Below, piece after piece: positions 46,764-57,382 of a stretch of 64,000 nt of DNA. The notes under the pieces are model-generated. The model ran no database searches. It was not told the DNA's origin and worked only from the letters and a program-made list of their open reading frames with translations. The DNA is from Tissierellia bacterium (GTDB lineage: Bacteria; Bacillota; Clostridia; Tissierellales; Tepidimicrobiaceae), in contig JAAYHX010000002.1 of the NCBI GenBank assembly GCA_012735215.1, positions 51,693 through 115,692 of the forward strand, given 5' to 3'. The position numbers and the translations under genes are program-made. How positions within the stretch are numbered: position 1 is the stretch's first letter; each line of letters begins with the position of its first letter.

Positions 46764-48293
46764 ATGAAAAGGGCATTAATAAGTGTTTATGATAAAACTG
46801 GTATTGTAGACTTTGCAAAAGAGCTTAAAGGACTAGGTTGGCAGATCATATCTACTGGTGGTACCTACAAGGAGTTAAAAAGCAATGGTATAGAAGTTGT
46901 AGAAATAGAAGATATTACAGGATTTCCAGAAATACTGGAGGGCAGGGTCAAAACCCTAAATCCCTATATCCATGGGGGTATACTGTATAAGAGGGATAGC
47001 CAAGACCATGTAAATACAATAGATGACATGAATATAGGCCCCATTGACATGGTTGTAAACAACCTATATCCCTTTGAAGATACTGTAAAAGACCAAAACT
47101 CAACCCATGATGACATAATTGAAAATATTGACATAGGCGGACCTTCTATGATCAGGGCAGCTGCTAAAAATTATAAATATGTAAGTGTAATAGTTGACCC
47201 AGCAGACTATGAGAAGGTGCTGGATGAGTTGAAGGCCTATGGAGATACTAGGTTGGAAACAAGACTTTATCTAGCTAGAAAGGTATTCAATTACACAGCT
47301 TACTATGATTTTCTAATATCCAAGTACTTTAATAGTTTGGATAATGTAGATTTTCCTGAATACCTAACCCTTGGATACAGGTTAAAGAGCAAGCTAAGAT
47401 ACGGAGAAAATCCCCATCAAAATGCAGCCTTCTATATAAAGCCCTATCCAGTGGAAGGAAGCATATCCAAGGCAAAACAGCTGCACGGCAAAGAACTATC
47501 CTTTAACAATTTAAATGACGGAGATGCAGCCTTAGCTGCTGTAAAGGAGTATCATGAGCCTACAATAGTTGCAGTAAAGCATACTAACCCTTGTGGCATA
47601 GGCAGCGGCAAGGATTTGTTAGAAGCCTATAAAAAGGCTTACGAATGTGATAGGGAATCCATATATGGAGGTATTATCGCTGCTAATAGGGAGATAGATA
47701 AGGATGTGGCTGAAGAGATAAGCAAGATTTTCATTGAGGTAATAATAGCTCCTTCTTTTACTGATGAGGCCTTAGAGATCCTAACTAAAAAGAAGAATAT
47801 TAGGCTATTAGAGGTAGGACAATTAATAGTTGATAAGGATGAAATGGACTTTAAGAACATATCTGGAGGTATTCTTCTTCAAAATAAGGATGTAGTTCAG
47901 CTATTAGATGATTTACAAATTGTCACAGATAGGAAGCCAACAGATGTGGAAGTTGAAGACCTGCTCTTTGCTTGGAAGGCTGCAAGAAGTGTAAAATCCA
48001 ATGGAGTAGTTATTGCAAAGAACAAGGCAACCATTGGCATAGGACTAGGAGAAGTAAATAGGTTCTGGGCAGTAGAAAATGCAATAAAAAGGGCAGGGGA
48101 CAAGGTAGCAGGTAGTGTGCTAGCCTCCGATGGCTTCTTCCCCTTTAAGGACTCCATTGAAATACTTGGAAAGGCCGGAGTTACCGCAATTATCCAACCA
48201 GGAGGCTCCATTAGAGATGAGGAAGTCATAGAGGAAGCCAATAAGCATAATATAGCTATGATATTTACTGGGGTTAGACACTTTAAACACTAG
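46764..48293 (+). CDS. purH: bifunctional AICAR transformylase/IMP cyclohydrolase
   Basis: This 509-aa enzyme carries out the last two steps to IMP. The N-terminal cyclohydrolase domain has SVYDKTGIVDFA, STGGTYKEL and GRVKTLNPYIHGG. The C-terminal transformylase has RYGENPHQNAA and the active VKHTNPCG. It starts 4 bases after purN with GGGAGTGAGG upstream. Confidence 0.97.
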   Translation: MKRALISVYDKTGIVDFAKELKGLGWQIISTGGTYKELKSNGIEVVEIEDITGFPEILEGRVKTLNPYIHGGILYKRDSQDHVNTIDDMNIGPIDMVVNNLYPFEDTVKDQNSTHDDIIENIDIGGPSMIRAAAKNYKYVSVIVDPADYEKVLDELKAYGDTRLETRLYLARKVFNYTAYYDFLISKYFNSLDNVDFPEYLTLGYRLKSKLRYGENPHQNAAFYIKPYPVEGSISKAKQLHGKELSFNNLNDGDAALAAVKEYHEPTIVAVKHTNPCGIGSGKDLLEAYKKAYECDRESIYGGIIAANREIDKDVAEEISKIFIEVIIAPSFTDEALEILTKKKNIRLLEVGQLIVDKDEMDFKNISGGILLQNKDVVQLLDDLQIVTDRKPTDVEVEDLLFAWKAARSVKSNGVVIAKNKATIGIGLGEVNRFWAVENAIKRAGDKVAGSVLASDGFFPFKDSIEILGKAGVTAIIQPGGSIRDEEVIEEANKHNIAMIFTGVRHFKH

Positions 48294-48304
48294 GAGGGTA
48301 TATT

Positions 48305-49564
48305 ATGAAAGTTTTAGTTATAGGCAGTGGAGGAAGGGAGCATGCACTGTGCTGGAAGATAGCCCAATCAGAAAGGGTTGATAAGATATACTGTGCTCCA
48401 GGTAATGGAGGAACAAGCCTTGTAGCTGAAAATGTAGATATAAAGGTTAATGATATAGAGGGATTACTTAACTTTGCTATTGATAATAGCATAGACCTGA
48501 CAGTAGTGGGTCCAGAAGACCCATTGGCCATGGGTATTGTAGACAGATTTGAGGAAAGAGGCCTTAAGATTTTTGGTCCCAATGAGCAATGTGCCCAATT
48601 GGAGAGAAGCAAAAGCTTTGCAAAACAGTTTATGAAAAAGTATAAGATACCAACTGCCAACTATATGACCTTTGATAACTTTGATGAGGCCATAGTTGGC
48701 CTTGATGATTTTTCCTATCCATTGGTTATAAAGGCCGATGGACTGTGCTTAGGAAAAGGGGTAGAAATATGCAATACAAGAGAAGAGGCAGTTCAGGTTC
48801 TTGAGGATATGTTGAAAAACAAGAAGTTTGGCGAAGAAGGCACAACTGTAGTCATGGAAGAATTCTTAGATGGTATAGAGGCCTCCTTGTTATGTTTCGT
48901 TACGGGCAATAGACTTTTTCCAATGGAAAGTGCAAAGGACTATAAGAGAATATATGAGGGAGACCAAGGACCAAATACAGGAGGAGTAGGATGTATTTCA
49001 CCAAGTCCACTTTTTACTAAGGAACTCAAGGAGAAGGTTGGTAAGGAGATAATAGAGAGGATTGAATATGGTCTAAGAAGTGAAGGTATGGACTACAAGG
49101 GAATCCTCTATATTGGATTGATGATCGTAAAGGGAGAGCCAAAGATACTGGAATTTAATGTGAGGTTTGGGGATCCAGAGACAGAGGTTCTAATTCCCCG
49201 CCTAGAATCGGATATTGTAGATTTGTTTGAAAGGACCATAGATGGAAGCCTAGCTCAATCCCACATAGTATGGAAAGAAGACTGCTCCCTAACAGTAGTC
49301 ATGACATCAAAAGGCTATCCAATGGATTATGAGAAGGGCTATGAGATAAGTGGATGGGATAAGCTAGATGAGGATATAATTCTCTATCACAATGGAACTA
49401 AATTTGAAGAAGGCAAGCTATTAACCAATGGTGGTAGGGTATTATCGGTTACCTCCTTGGGGAAATCTTTAGATGAGGCAAGGGGAAAAGTCTATTCCAA
49501 TATAAATAATATACAGTATTATGGAGCATATTATAGAAGAGATATAGGAAATAAAAGTATATAG
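48305..49564 (+). CDS. purD: GAR synthetase
   Basis: This 419-aa ATP-grasp ligase joins phosphoribosylamine and glycine. GSGGREHALCWKI, GPEDPLAMGI, KADGLCLGKGVEI and EFNVRFGDPETEVLIPRL are diagnostic. It is the last purine gene, 11 bases after purH, with TAGGAGGG before ATG. purB, purA and purK are not in the window. Confidence 0.97.
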   Translation: MKVLVIGSGGREHALCWKIAQSERVDKIYCAPGNGGTSLVAENVDIKVNDIEGLLNFAIDNSIDLTVVGPEDPLAMGIVDRFEERGLKIFGPNEQCAQLERSKSFAKQFMKKYKIPTANYMTFDNFDEAIVGLDDFSYPLVIKADGLCLGKGVEICNTREEAVQVLEDMLKNKKFGEEGTTVVMEEFLDGIEASLLCFVTGNRLFPMESAKDYKRIYEGDQGPNTGGVGCISPSPLFTKELKEKVGKEIIERIEYGLRSEGMDYKGILYIGLMIVKGEPKILEFNVRFGDPETEVLIPRLESDIVDLFERTIDGSLAQSHIVWKEDCSLTVVMTSKGYPMDYEKGYEISGWDKLDEDIILYHNGTKFEEGKLLTNGGRVLSVTSLGKSLDEARGKVYSNINNIQYYGAYYRRDIGNKSI

Positions 49565-49576
49565 ATAGAATTAGAA

Positions 49577-49610
49577 GGAAAGTCCTTAGATAGCTTAGGA
49601 CTTTCCATAT
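49577..49610 (+). terminator. hairpin at the end of the purine operon
   Basis: GGAAAGTCCT (49577-49586) pairs with AGGACTTTCC (49597-49606). The tail ATATTA is T-poor. The rest of the 305-bp gap to fhs holds the fhs promoter and no recognised riboswitch. Confidence 0.65.
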
Positions 49611-49655
49611 TAACATAAGATAGCTAAGCCTAGGTATAAGAATAAAGGATAAGTC

Positions 49656-49684
49656 TTGACAATTTTAAAAATATTTGAAATAAT
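49656..49684 (+). promoter_or_regulatory. promoter of fhs
   Basis: TTGACA (49656-49661), 17 nt, AATAAT (49679-49684). Confidence 0.5.
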
Positions 49685-49869
49685 TGTAGCTATCCAAGTG
49701 GAATTTACAAATCCTTATTTTTATCTTCCTTTCCTATTCCCTACTTTGGTGGTTGTATAATAAAAATATTTGATTAATCTACATGATTTTGTGCAATATA
49801 CTGAATATAAACTATTTTTTTGCTTTTCACTACTAGGGTGAAAAATTGAAAAAACAAGGAGGTATGCAA

Positions 49870-51540
49870 GTGAAAACGGATGTTCAAATAGCTCAAGAGG
49901 CCAAGATGCTGCCAATCGTTGAGATAGCTAAGAAATTAGGCCTAGATGAGAACGATATTATTCAATATGGAAAGTATAAAGCAAAGATAAACTTGAAGGT
50001 GTTAGAAAGATTTAAGGATAAGGAAGATGGTAAGTTAGTACTTGTAACAGCTATTAACCCCACACCTGCAGGAGAAGGAAAAACTACAACCAACATAGGA
50101 CTTTCAATGGGATTAAATAAAATAGGGAAAACTGCTATTACAGCTATAAGGGAACCATCTCTAGGACCTAGTTTTGGAGTAAAGGGAGGAGCTGCAGGAG
50201 GAGGATATGCTCAAGTAGTACCTATGGAAGATATAAATCTTCACTTTACAGGAGATTTCCACGCAATAACCACTGCTCACAACTTGATTTCTGCAATGTT
50301 AGACAATCACATCCACCAAGGGAATCAGTTGAACATAGATCCTAGAAGAATAGTATGGAAAAGAGTTTTAGACCTAAACGACAGAGCCCTAAGAAATATA
50401 GTCGTAGGTCTTGGCGGAAGACCAAATGGTGTTCCTAGGGAAGATGGATTTGATATTACAGTTGCTTCTGAGATAATGGCTATTCTATGTTTAGCTGAAG
50501 ATTTAGAGGATCTAAAGGAAAGAGTAGGCAGAATAATTGTAGCCTACAGATATGATGGAAGCCCTGTATATGTGAAGGACTTGAAGGCTGAAGGTTCTGT
50601 TGCACTACTTATGAAGGATGCAGTTCATCCTAACCTTGTTCAAACATTAGAGAACACACCAGCCCTTGTACATGGCGGTCCTTTTGCCAATATAGCCCAT
50701 GGATGCAACTCCATTTTGGCAACTAAATTAAGCTTAAAGCTTGCTGACTACACAATTACAGAGGCAGGCTTTGGTGCTGACTTAGGAGCTGAGAAGTTCT
50801 TTGACATTAAATCAAGATTTGGCGATTTGAAACCAAATGTGGCTGTTATAGTAGCTACTGTCAGAGCTTTGAAACACCATGGTGGAGCTAAGAAAGATGA
50901 ATTGGGCAATGAGAACATAGATGCTCTTGCCAGAGGATTTGAAAACTTAGAAAAACACATAGAAAACGTAAATAAATTTGGAGTACCAGCTGTTGTAGCA
51001 ATCAACAGATTCCCAACAGATACAGAGGCCGAATTAGATTTCTTGATGAAGAAATGTAAAGAATCAGGTGCAGAAGCTGTATTATCTGAAGTATGGGCTA
51101 AGGGAGGAGACGGAGCAATAGAGTTAGCAGAGAAAGTAGTTGAAATATGTGAAGGCAGAGATTCCAACTTTAAGCCATTATATGATGTAGAAGAGTCCAT
51201 TATGGATAAGATAGAGAAAATTGCAGTTGAAGTATACGGTGCTGATGGTGTTGAGTATACTAAGTCCTGCCTAAAGAAGATAAAGCAGATTGAAGAGCTT
51301 GGCTTGGATAAGATGCCAATCTGTATGGCAAAAACTCAATATTCACTATCTGACGACCCAACCCTATTGGCAAGACCAAAAGGATTTAAGATTACCGTTA
51401 GAGATATAAGGGTATCCAATGGGGCAGGATTCCTAGTTGCATTAACTGGAGAGATAATGACCATGCCAGGATTACCAAAGGTACCTGCAGCAAACAACAT
51501 AGACATACTGCCAAGTGGAGAAATAGTAGGCCTATTCTAG
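49870..51540 (+). CDS. fhs: formate-tetrahydrofolate ligase
   Basis: This 556-aa enzyme makes 10-formyl-THF from formate, THF and ATP. It has [20 protein letters not shown] (P-loop), [22 protein letters not shown] and [17 protein letters not shown] at 49870 is chosen because AAGGAGG lies 7 bases before it; ATG at 49864 is too close to that site. It supplies formyl groups for purN and purH and one-carbon flux, and lies directly after the purine operon but with its own promoter. Confidence 0.97.
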   Translation: MKTDVQIAQEAKMLPIVEIAKKLGLDENDIIQYGKYKAKINLKVLERFKDKEDGKLVLVTAINPTPAGEGKTTTNIGLSMGLNKIGKTAITAIREPSLGPSFGVKGGAAGGGYAQVVPMEDINLHFTGDFHAITTAHNLISAMLDNHIHQGNQLNIDPRRIVWKRVLDLNDRALRNIVVGLGGRPNGVPREDGFDITVASEIMAILCLAEDLEDLKERVGRIIVAYRYDGSPVYVKDLKAEGSVALLMKDAVHPNLVQTLENTPALVHGGPFANIAHGCNSILATKLSLKLADYTITEAGFGADLGAEKFFDIKSRFGDLKPNVAVIVATVRALKHHGGAKKDELGNENIDALARGFENLEKHIENVNKFGVPAVVAINRFPTDTEAELDFLMKKCKESGAEAVLSEVWAKGGDGAIELAEKVVEICEGRDSNFKPLYDVEESIMDKIEKIAVEVYGADGVEYTKSCLKKIKQIEELGLDKMPICMAKTQYSLSDDPTLLARPKGFKITVRDIRVSNGAGFLVALTGEIMTMPGLPKVPAANNIDILPSGEIVGLF

Positions 51541-51543
51541 TAG

Positions 51544-51576
51544 AAAAAATCTGGGATATTTATCCCAGATTTTTTT
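51544..51576 (+). terminator. fhs terminator
   Basis: A 13-bp perfect stem (AAAAAATCTGGGA 51544-51556 with 51563-51575) with a T-run. Confidence 0.92.
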
Positions 51577-51679
51577 ATGGGTATAGATCATAAAGATATA
51601 GGAGTGGCTAATTATATTTTGAAATGGACAGTAGTTTGGTGTATAATTGAAAAATAGAATATAGATAACAGGTGATCTT

Positions 51680-52486
51680 ATGAAGGGAGCTTTACTAGAT
51701 TTTTTCAAGGGGATGGCCATAGGCATAGGGGCTATAGCTCCAGGAGTTAGTGGTGGGGCCATAGCTGTTATATTTGGAATATATGAAAATCTTACCAGAG
51801 CCATTGGTAACATATTTAAGGATTTCAAGAAAAAGCTTGTATACCTAACGCCTATTGGTCTTGGAGCAGTGCTTGGGGTTATTATATTTAGCAATATTTT
51901 CAACTATCTATTTGATAATTATAACATTCAGGTAAGATATCTATTTGTTGGATTGATTATAGGTACCTTTCCTTCCCTCTTTAAGACTGCCAACAGGAAG
52001 GGTTTCAAATTTATATACATAATTCCATTATTAATTACTTTTACTATTTCCATTATTTTTGCCATATATGAGGATACTCTAATCAATAGCATGCCTCATG
52101 GCGATCCTAGCATAATACAGCTTATTATATATGGAATTATTGTGGGCATAGGAACGGTAATACCAGGCCTTAGTTCTTCAGTAATGTTAATATACATAAA
52201 TGCATATGATTATGTCCTAAAGGCTACTGCCTCCTTAGATATTTCAGCCTTAATTCCAATGGGTATAGGTTTTGTACTGTGTTTTTTTCTACTTTCTAAG
52301 ATGATTGCTTTCTTGTTTGATAGGAGTTATGGGCTCATGTATTATACAATATTGGGATTTGTTCTTGGCTCTATTCTTCCAATATTTCCTGGTTTTGATT
52401 TAAGCATAAAGTATCTGATAAGTGGCATTATATTGATAGCAGGGTTTTTATTTTCCTATAATTTAAGTAAGTTTTCCAGAGATTAA
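51680..52486 (+). CDS. DUF368 family membrane protein
   Basis: This 268-aa protein has about eight hydrophobic segments. The N-terminal MAIGIGAIAPGVSGGAIAVIFGIYE and the internal GIGTVIPGLSSSVMLIYI are the paired DUF368 signatures, related to undecaprenyl-phosphate flippase families. GGTGATCTT precedes ATG. It is a single gene with its own terminator. Confidence 0.88.
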   Translation: MKGALLDFFKGMAIGIGAIAPGVSGGAIAVIFGIYENLTRAIGNIFKDFKKKLVYLTPIGLGAVLGVIIFSNIFNYLFDNYNIQVRYLFVGLIIGTFPSLFKTANRKGFKFIYIIPLLITFTISIIFAIYEDTLINSMPHGDPSIIQLIIYGIIVGIGTVIPGLSSSVMLIYINAYDYVLKATASLDISALIPMGIGFVLCFFLLSKMIAFLFDRSYGLMYYTILGFVLGSILPIFPGFDLSIKYLISGIILIAGFLFSYNLSKFSRD

Positions 52487-52489
52487 ATG

Positions 52490-52524
52490 AAGCTTCTAAA
52501 CTGCAGCAGTTTAGAAGCTTTTTT
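52490..52524 (+). terminator. terminator of the DUF368 gene
   Basis: AAGCTTCTAAACTG (52490-52503) pairs with 52507-52520 over a CAG loop, followed by TTTT. Confidence 0.9.
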
Positions 52525-52617
52525 GTCAGGCTTAGCTTGATAGATTATGCTTAAGAAGTAATAGATTTATTTATATTTAAGCCCATATGATATATTATAA
52601 TTATTGGAGGTGTAAAT

Positions 52618-53313
52618 GTGTACAAGGTATTGGTTATAGAAGACGACAAAAAGCTTCAAGAGCTTATTAAGGATAGATTAGAAAGATACAACTACACTGT
52701 TTCCATAGTAAAAGACTATACTGATGTAAAAGGACAATTCCTAAGAGAAGACCCTCACCTGGTTCTACTAGACATAAATCTACCCAACTATGATGGCTTT
52801 TACTGGTGTAGGGAAATAAGGAGCATATCAAAGGTACCTATAATATTCATATCAGCAAGGCTTTCAGACATGGACCAGGTAATGGCCATAGAAAATGGAG
52901 GAGATGACTACATAATCAAGCCCTTTTCCTTTGACCTATTGTTAGCTAAGATTAAAGGAGTCATGAGGAGAGCTTATGGAGAATATGCGGAAAGGACTAC
53001 CAGGGACATATTAGACATAGAGGGCCTATGTCTATACGCAAACCAGAACCTAGTGGAGTGGGACAAGGGGAAGGTGGAACTTAGCAAGAAAGAATTTGCA
53101 CTCCTATATATTTTAGCAACCAATTTAAACCAAATAGTTCCCCGGGAAAAGCTGCTGGAAGAGCTATGGGATGATATGGAATTTGTAGATGACAACACTC
53201 TATCTGTAAATATTGCAAGGCTGAGAAAGAAACTAGAGGATTTGGGCATATATGATTCCATCAAGACCAAAAGGGGCCAAGGCTACTCAATGGTCAATAC
53301 TTGGAGCAGGTGA
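52618..53313 (+). CDS. OmpR-family response regulator, BceR type
   Basis: This 231-aa protein has a receiver domain (VIEDDKKL, phosphoacceptor Asp in LVLLDINLP, IIKPFSFDLL) and a C-terminal winged helix (ELSKKEFALLYILA, VDDNTLSVNIARLRKKL). It starts at GTG after TTGGAGGTG. The histidine kinase follows after 4 bases, then a Bce-type ABC transporter, so this is a peptide-antibiotic sensing and detoxification module. Confidence 0.92.
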   Translation: MYKVLVIEDDKKLQELIKDRLERYNYTVSIVKDYTDVKGQFLREDPHLVLLDINLPNYDGFYWCREIRSISKVPIIFISARLSDMDQVMAIENGGDDYIIKPFSFDLLLAKIKGVMRRAYGEYAERTTRDILDIEGLCLYANQNLVEWDKGKVELSKKEFALLYILATNLNQIVPREKLLEELWDDMEFVDDNTLSVNIARLRKKLEDLGIYDSIKTKRGQGYSMVNTWSR

Positions 53314-53317
53314 TACT

Positions 53318-54388
53318 ATGAGCTTTAAAGATTATATAATTGATAGACTCTTATATATCATATTCTATTATATTAGTACAGCCCTAGTCATATTGATAAT
53401 GGGTCTTGACCTGATCATAAGAGGTGAACAGCCCAATCTTGGCAATATCCTATATGCACTACTAATATCTACAGTTATATTGGGCCTTTCAATTGGCTTT
53501 GACTACTATAAGAAGAGAAGGGTCTATCAGGTATTAAAGAATAAACCAGATGATGATAGCTTTGACTACATCTTCAATATTCCTGATAATATAAACAGAG
53601 AACATGAAGCCTTTAAGAGAATATTAACAGACAATTACATGTACTTTGAAAACACCCTAGATGAATATAGGAGAAAGTTTAAAACCCAGGTAGACTACAA
53701 GTCACGCTGGGTCCATCAGATGAAAACTCCTATATCAGTAATCAAGCTGATTTTGGAAAATGAAAAGGATAGGGAATTAGATCAAATTACTAGAAAAAGC
53801 TATGAGAGCATAGAAGAAGAATTAGAGAAGCTATCCCATGGACTTGAAATGGAATTGTACTCCTTAAAGATAAATGATTTTGAGATGGACTTTAAAGTGG
53901 AAGAGGTGGATGTGCTGGAGATAGCCAGATCTGTTATTAATGAAAATAAGAACGCATTTATAGTAAATTCCATATATCCGAAGATTAAGTCTCAAAGCAA
54001 GCAGCTTGTCAAAAGCGATGGAAAGTGGCTAAAATTCATAGTTAGTCAAATAGTTTCCAATGCCATAAAGTATACTAGGGTTAAGGATGTGGAGAATAGA
54101 TATCTACATGTTTACCTCCATAGAGAGGCCGACAGGACCATACTATCTATAGAGGACAACGGGGTTGGGATTCCAAGGAAAGATGTGGATAGGGTATTTA
54201 GACCCTTCTTTACTGGAGAAAATGGAAGAAGGTATAAGGAATCCACAGGAATGGGCCTCTACTTGACAAAGGAAATATGTGATAGATTAGGTCATGGTAT
54301 AGGGATCCAGTCAGAAGAAGGGAAAGGTACAAGAGTAAACATAACCTTCTATGAAGGAAGGAGTATTTATGACCTAAGGAAAGATTAA
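53318..54388 (+). CDS. intramembrane-sensing histidine kinase, BceS type
   Basis: This 356-aa kinase has two membrane segments (about 10-60) with almost no outer loop, the intramembrane-sensing layout. The H-box is SRWVHQMKTPISVIKL. The ATPase has SNAIKYTR, IEDNGVGIP and GMGLYLTKEI. ATG at 53318 after GGAGCAGGTG gives MSFKDYII. It senses antimicrobial peptides through the BceAB-like transporter downstream. Confidence 0.92.
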   Translation: MSFKDYIIDRLLYIIFYYISTALVILIMGLDLIIRGEQPNLGNILYALLISTVILGLSIGFDYYKKRRVYQVLKNKPDDDSFDYIFNIPDNINREHEAFKRILTDNYMYFENTLDEYRRKFKTQVDYKSRWVHQMKTPISVIKLILENEKDRELDQITRKSYESIEEELEKLSHGLEMELYSLKINDFEMDFKVEEVDVLEIARSVINENKNAFIVNSIYPKIKSQSKQLVKSDGKWLKFIVSQIVSNAIKYTRVKDVENRYLHVYLHREADRTILSIEDNGVGIPRKDVDRVFRPFFTGENGRRYKESTGMGLYLTKEICDRLGHGIGIQSEEGKGTRVNITFYEGRSIYDLRKD

Positions 54389-54495
54389 TCTAACAAAATT
54401 GTAAGATATATATATTAAATTGAAAGGGAAATCGATAGTAGGATTTCTCTTGTTTTTTTATACTATAGATAGAGTATTAGTTTAGGAGGATGGAT

Positions 54496-55263
54496 ATGTA
54501 CGTATTGGAAACTAAAGGATTATCTAAGATATATGGAAGCAAGGGGAAAGGATTGGCTGTTAAAGCCTTGGATAACTTTAATATGACTGTTAAGGAAGGA
54601 GAATTTTTAGGGGTTATGGGCCCTTCGGGAAGCGGCAAGACTACACTTTTAAACATATTAGCAACCATAGATTCTCCCTCTTCTGGAGAAGTGCATATAA
54701 ATGGCAAGAATCCCCACAAGCTGGATAAGGATAGGTTAGCCTTATTCAGGAGGAAGAATCTGGGCTTTGTATTTCAGGATTTTAATCTGTTGGATACCCT
54801 TTCGGTAAAGGAAAACATAATCCTTCCATTGGTGCTGGATGGAGTTAATAGTTCAGTAATAGAGAAAAAGGTTGGAGAACTAGCCAGAGTGCTGGACATA
54901 GAGAACATACTACACAAGAGAACCTATGAGATATCTGGAGGACAGCAGCAGAGAACTGCCTGTGCTAGGGCCCTTATAAATGATCCATCTATCATATTGG
55001 CTGATGAGCCAACTGGCAATTTGGATTCTAAAGCCTCCAATGACCTAATGGAAGCTTTAGAAAGGATAAATAAGGAAAGAGGAGCTACTATTGTAATGGT
55101 TACCCATGATGCTTTTGCAGCAAGTTTCTGTAATAGGATAATTATGATCAAGGATGGCAAGTTCTTCTTGGAGATAGTGAAGAGTTCAACTAGGCAGGTT
55201 TTCTTCAAAGAGATACTGGATTCCCTTTCCTTAATCGGGGGTGGGCATAATGAAGCTATATAA
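54496..55263 (+). CDS. BceA-type ABC transporter ATPase
   Basis: This 255-aa MacB/BceA-type ATPase has Walker A MGPSGSGKTTLLN, signature ISGGQQQR and ADEPTGNLDSK. ATG at 54496 lies 6 bases after AGGAGG; an ATG at 54490 abuts that site. It overlaps the permease gene by 14 bases. It has a separate short spacer from the kinase gene but no terminator, so one operon is likely. Confidence 0.94.
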   Translation: MYVLETKGLSKIYGSKGKGLAVKALDNFNMTVKEGEFLGVMGPSGSGKTTLLNILATIDSPSSGEVHINGKNPHKLDKDRLALFRRKNLGFVFQDFNLLDTLSVKENIILPLVLDGVNSSVIEKKVGELARVLDIENILHKRTYEISGGQQQRTACARALINDPSIILADEPTGNLDSKASNDLMEALERINKERGATIVMVTHDAFAASFCNRIIMIKDGKFFLEIVKSSTRQVFFKEILDSLSLIGGGHNEAI

Positions 55264-57223
55264 TATAGCATTAAAGAACCTAAAGGGCAACCTATACAGG
55301 TATATAATGTACTATTTTAGCAATGTATTTACAGTGGCAGTATTCTTTATATTTTCAAACTTCATATTTCACCCCAGATTTGATGAGGGTCCCCTGGCAC
55401 CTAGTGGAACAGTACACATGGGAGCGATAACGGGCATTACAGTGTGTTTGATTATAATAGTCATATTTACCATACTCTTTGTAAGCTATGCTAGTTCAAT
55501 ATTCTTAAAAGCAAGGGGAAAAGAATTTGGTTTGCTTTCCCTCTTTGGGATGACCAGCAAGCAAATAAGAAAATATGTCTTTGTAGAGAGAAACATTATT
55601 ACAGTATTATCAGTAGCTACAGGGCTTATTACAGGAATCTTATTTTCCAAGCTCTTTTTCATGGCCATGGAAGCTTTTATGAATATAAGCCTGCCCTTTA
55701 GTATATCCTGGAAGGCATTGGCATTAACCATAGGGCTCTTTTTCATCCTGTTTGAAGCAGTCAACATACTATCTCTGTTTCGAATAAGGAATAAAGAAAT
55801 AGTGGAGCAGTTGAAAATAGAAAAGATGCCCAAGGAGCTGCCAAGCTTCTCCAAATTCAAATCCCTATTGGGTATTGGGTTGTTGATAATAGGCTATTCG
55901 GCAGCTTGGATTGTAGATGGTGCTTTTGTAGTATTTGCCATGATACCTGTGGTCCTAATAGTTGTGGCAGGAACCTATTTTGTATTTACTCAATTTAGCC
56001 TATTACTGGCAAGTAGGCTTACTAACAATAAGACCATATTTCACAATAGGACTAATTTGGTGGCCTTCTCTCAGATGAGGTTTAAACTAAAGGATACAGC
56101 TAAAGTCCTCTTTTTAGCCTCCGTCCTAGGAGCCATAACCTTTACTGCTACTGAAACTATATTTTCCTTTTTCACAGAGATACCAAATATAATTGGGTTA
56201 AAAAATATGCCCCAGGATATTTCTATAATTCAAGAAGGTGAAAATCTTAACGACAACCTAAGTATTGTAAAAGCAATGGATATACTTAAAGATTATGGAT
56301 TTGTTGTAGAAGAATATCAGAGAGTAAAGCTAATTAGGGTTATAAATGAAAAGGAAGAATATGAAGATGGACATGTTTCTGATATATTGGCCATATCCAA
56401 TTCAGATTATAATAAATTGGCAAGTTATATGGGAAAGGAAAAAGTTCAAGTAGGTGAAGGAGAAGTCATATACAATTACCCATTTAGGACAGTTTACTAT
56501 GATGAGGGTATTGTAAAAAATATAGAGTTTCCGTATGAAGTTGTTACTTTAAATATAAACGGAGAAACTGGCGATTTTACTGTAAAAGGAGAGGTACACG
56601 GATCTGTAACCACTTTGCTTAACAGGCGTTCTGATTTGATTATATTAAATGATGCGGATTACAATAGGATATCCAAGAAGGCTGAAGAAAAGGATTTGGT
56701 CATATTTAATGGCATCTATATAGATAGCTGGAAGACCTCCTATAGAACTTCCCTTAAGATTCAAGAAATGTTAGGGGAAAGGTATGATGAATTCTTCTTC
56801 TCAAAGGCAATTCCCTATAGGGAAATGAGGAATATGTATGGACTAGCACTCTTTATAGGATTTTTCATAGCTTTTCTCTTCTTCATAGCTTCCGGCAGCA
56901 TAATCTACTTTAAGCTGTTTAATGAAATAAAGCAGGATGGCCTAGAGTACAATATACTCAAGAAAATAGGTATAACTAGGAAAGAGATGAAAGGCATGAT
57001 AACCAAGCAGATAGCAGTTATATTCTTCCTGCCCTTTATAGTAAGCACTATACATTCCCTATTTGCCCTAAAATCCCTTTCGAATTTACTGGATGCTAAG
57101 CTCTTGACCAATGGATTAGTAGTCATGGCAGGCTACTTTGTAGTTCAAGGGATATACTTTATAATAATCAGGAGAATATATCTAAATAAGATAGATCATA
57201 TAAGTGAAATAGCTACAGAATAA
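55250..57223 (+). CDS. BceB-type ABC transporter permease
   Basis: This 657-aa permease has ten predicted membrane segments with a large outer domain of about 200 residues between segments 7 and 8, the BceB layout. FLKARGKEFGLLSLFGMTSKQI and EYNILKKIGITRKEMKGMI are the paired FtsX-type coupling regions. The start is ATG at 55250; a GTG nine bases earlier is less likely. Confidence 0.92.
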   Translation: MKLYNIALKNLKGNLYRYIMYYFSNVFTVAVFFIFSNFIFHPRFDEGPLAPSGTVHMGAITGITVCLIIIVIFTILFVSYASSIFLKARGKEFGLLSLFGMTSKQIRKYVFVERNIITVLSVATGLITGILFSKLFFMAMEAFMNISLPFSISWKALALTIGLFFILFEAVNILSLFRIRNKEIVEQLKIEKMPKELPSFSKFKSLLGIGLLIIGYSAAWIVDGAFVVFAMIPVVLIVVAGTYFVFTQFSLLLASRLTNNKTIFHNRTNLVAFSQMRFKLKDTAKVLFLASVLGAITFTATETIFSFFTEIPNIIGLKNMPQDISIIQEGENLNDNLSIVKAMDILKDYGFVVEEYQRVKLIRVINEKEEYEDGHVSDILAISNSDYNKLASYMGKEKVQVGEGEVIYNYPFRTVYYDEGIVKNIEFPYEVVTLNINGETGDFTVKGEVHGSVTTLLNRRSDLIILNDADYNRISKKAEEKDLVIFNGIYIDSWKTSYRTSLKIQEMLGERYDEFFFSKAIPYREMRNMYGLALFIGFFIAFLFFIASGSIIYFKLFNEIKQDGLEYNILKKIGITRKEMKGMITKQIAVIFFLPFIVSTIHSLFALKSLSNLLDAKLLTNGLVVMAGYFVVQGIYFIIIRRIYLNKIDHISEIATE

Positions 57224-57229
57224 TAGGCT

Positions 57230-57278
57230 AAGCCCAACATTTCTCATATTCATGAGAGGCAGTGTTGGGCTTTAGTTA
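57230..57278 (+). terminator. terminator of the Bce-type operon
   Basis: AAGCCCAACA (57230-57239) pairs with TGTTGGGCTT (57263-57272). An inner TCTCAT/ATGAGA stem lies in the loop. Confidence 0.75.
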
Positions 57279-57298
57279 TTACTTTTTTTACTCTTCCA

Positions 57299-57357
57299 TT
57301 GACAACCCCTGTTCTATATCATATTATATAATTAATAGAACATATGAATCATTGTTC
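57299..57357 (+). promoter_or_regulatory. promoter and candidate operator of the metal-efflux operon
   Basis: TTGACA (57299-57304), 17 nt, TATTAT (57322-57327). An inverted repeat GAACA-N10-TGTTC (57338-57357) lies over the transcript start, a typical ArsR/SmtB position. A direct repeat TGTTCAAG-TGTTCAAG covers 57353-57368. Confidence 0.65.
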
Positions 57358-57382
57358 AAGTGTTCAAGTAAGGGGGATTAGC

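Noticed and set aside
49607..49845. Possible ZTP riboswitch before fhs
   Set aside because: No ZTP (pfl) core motif could be found in the leader.
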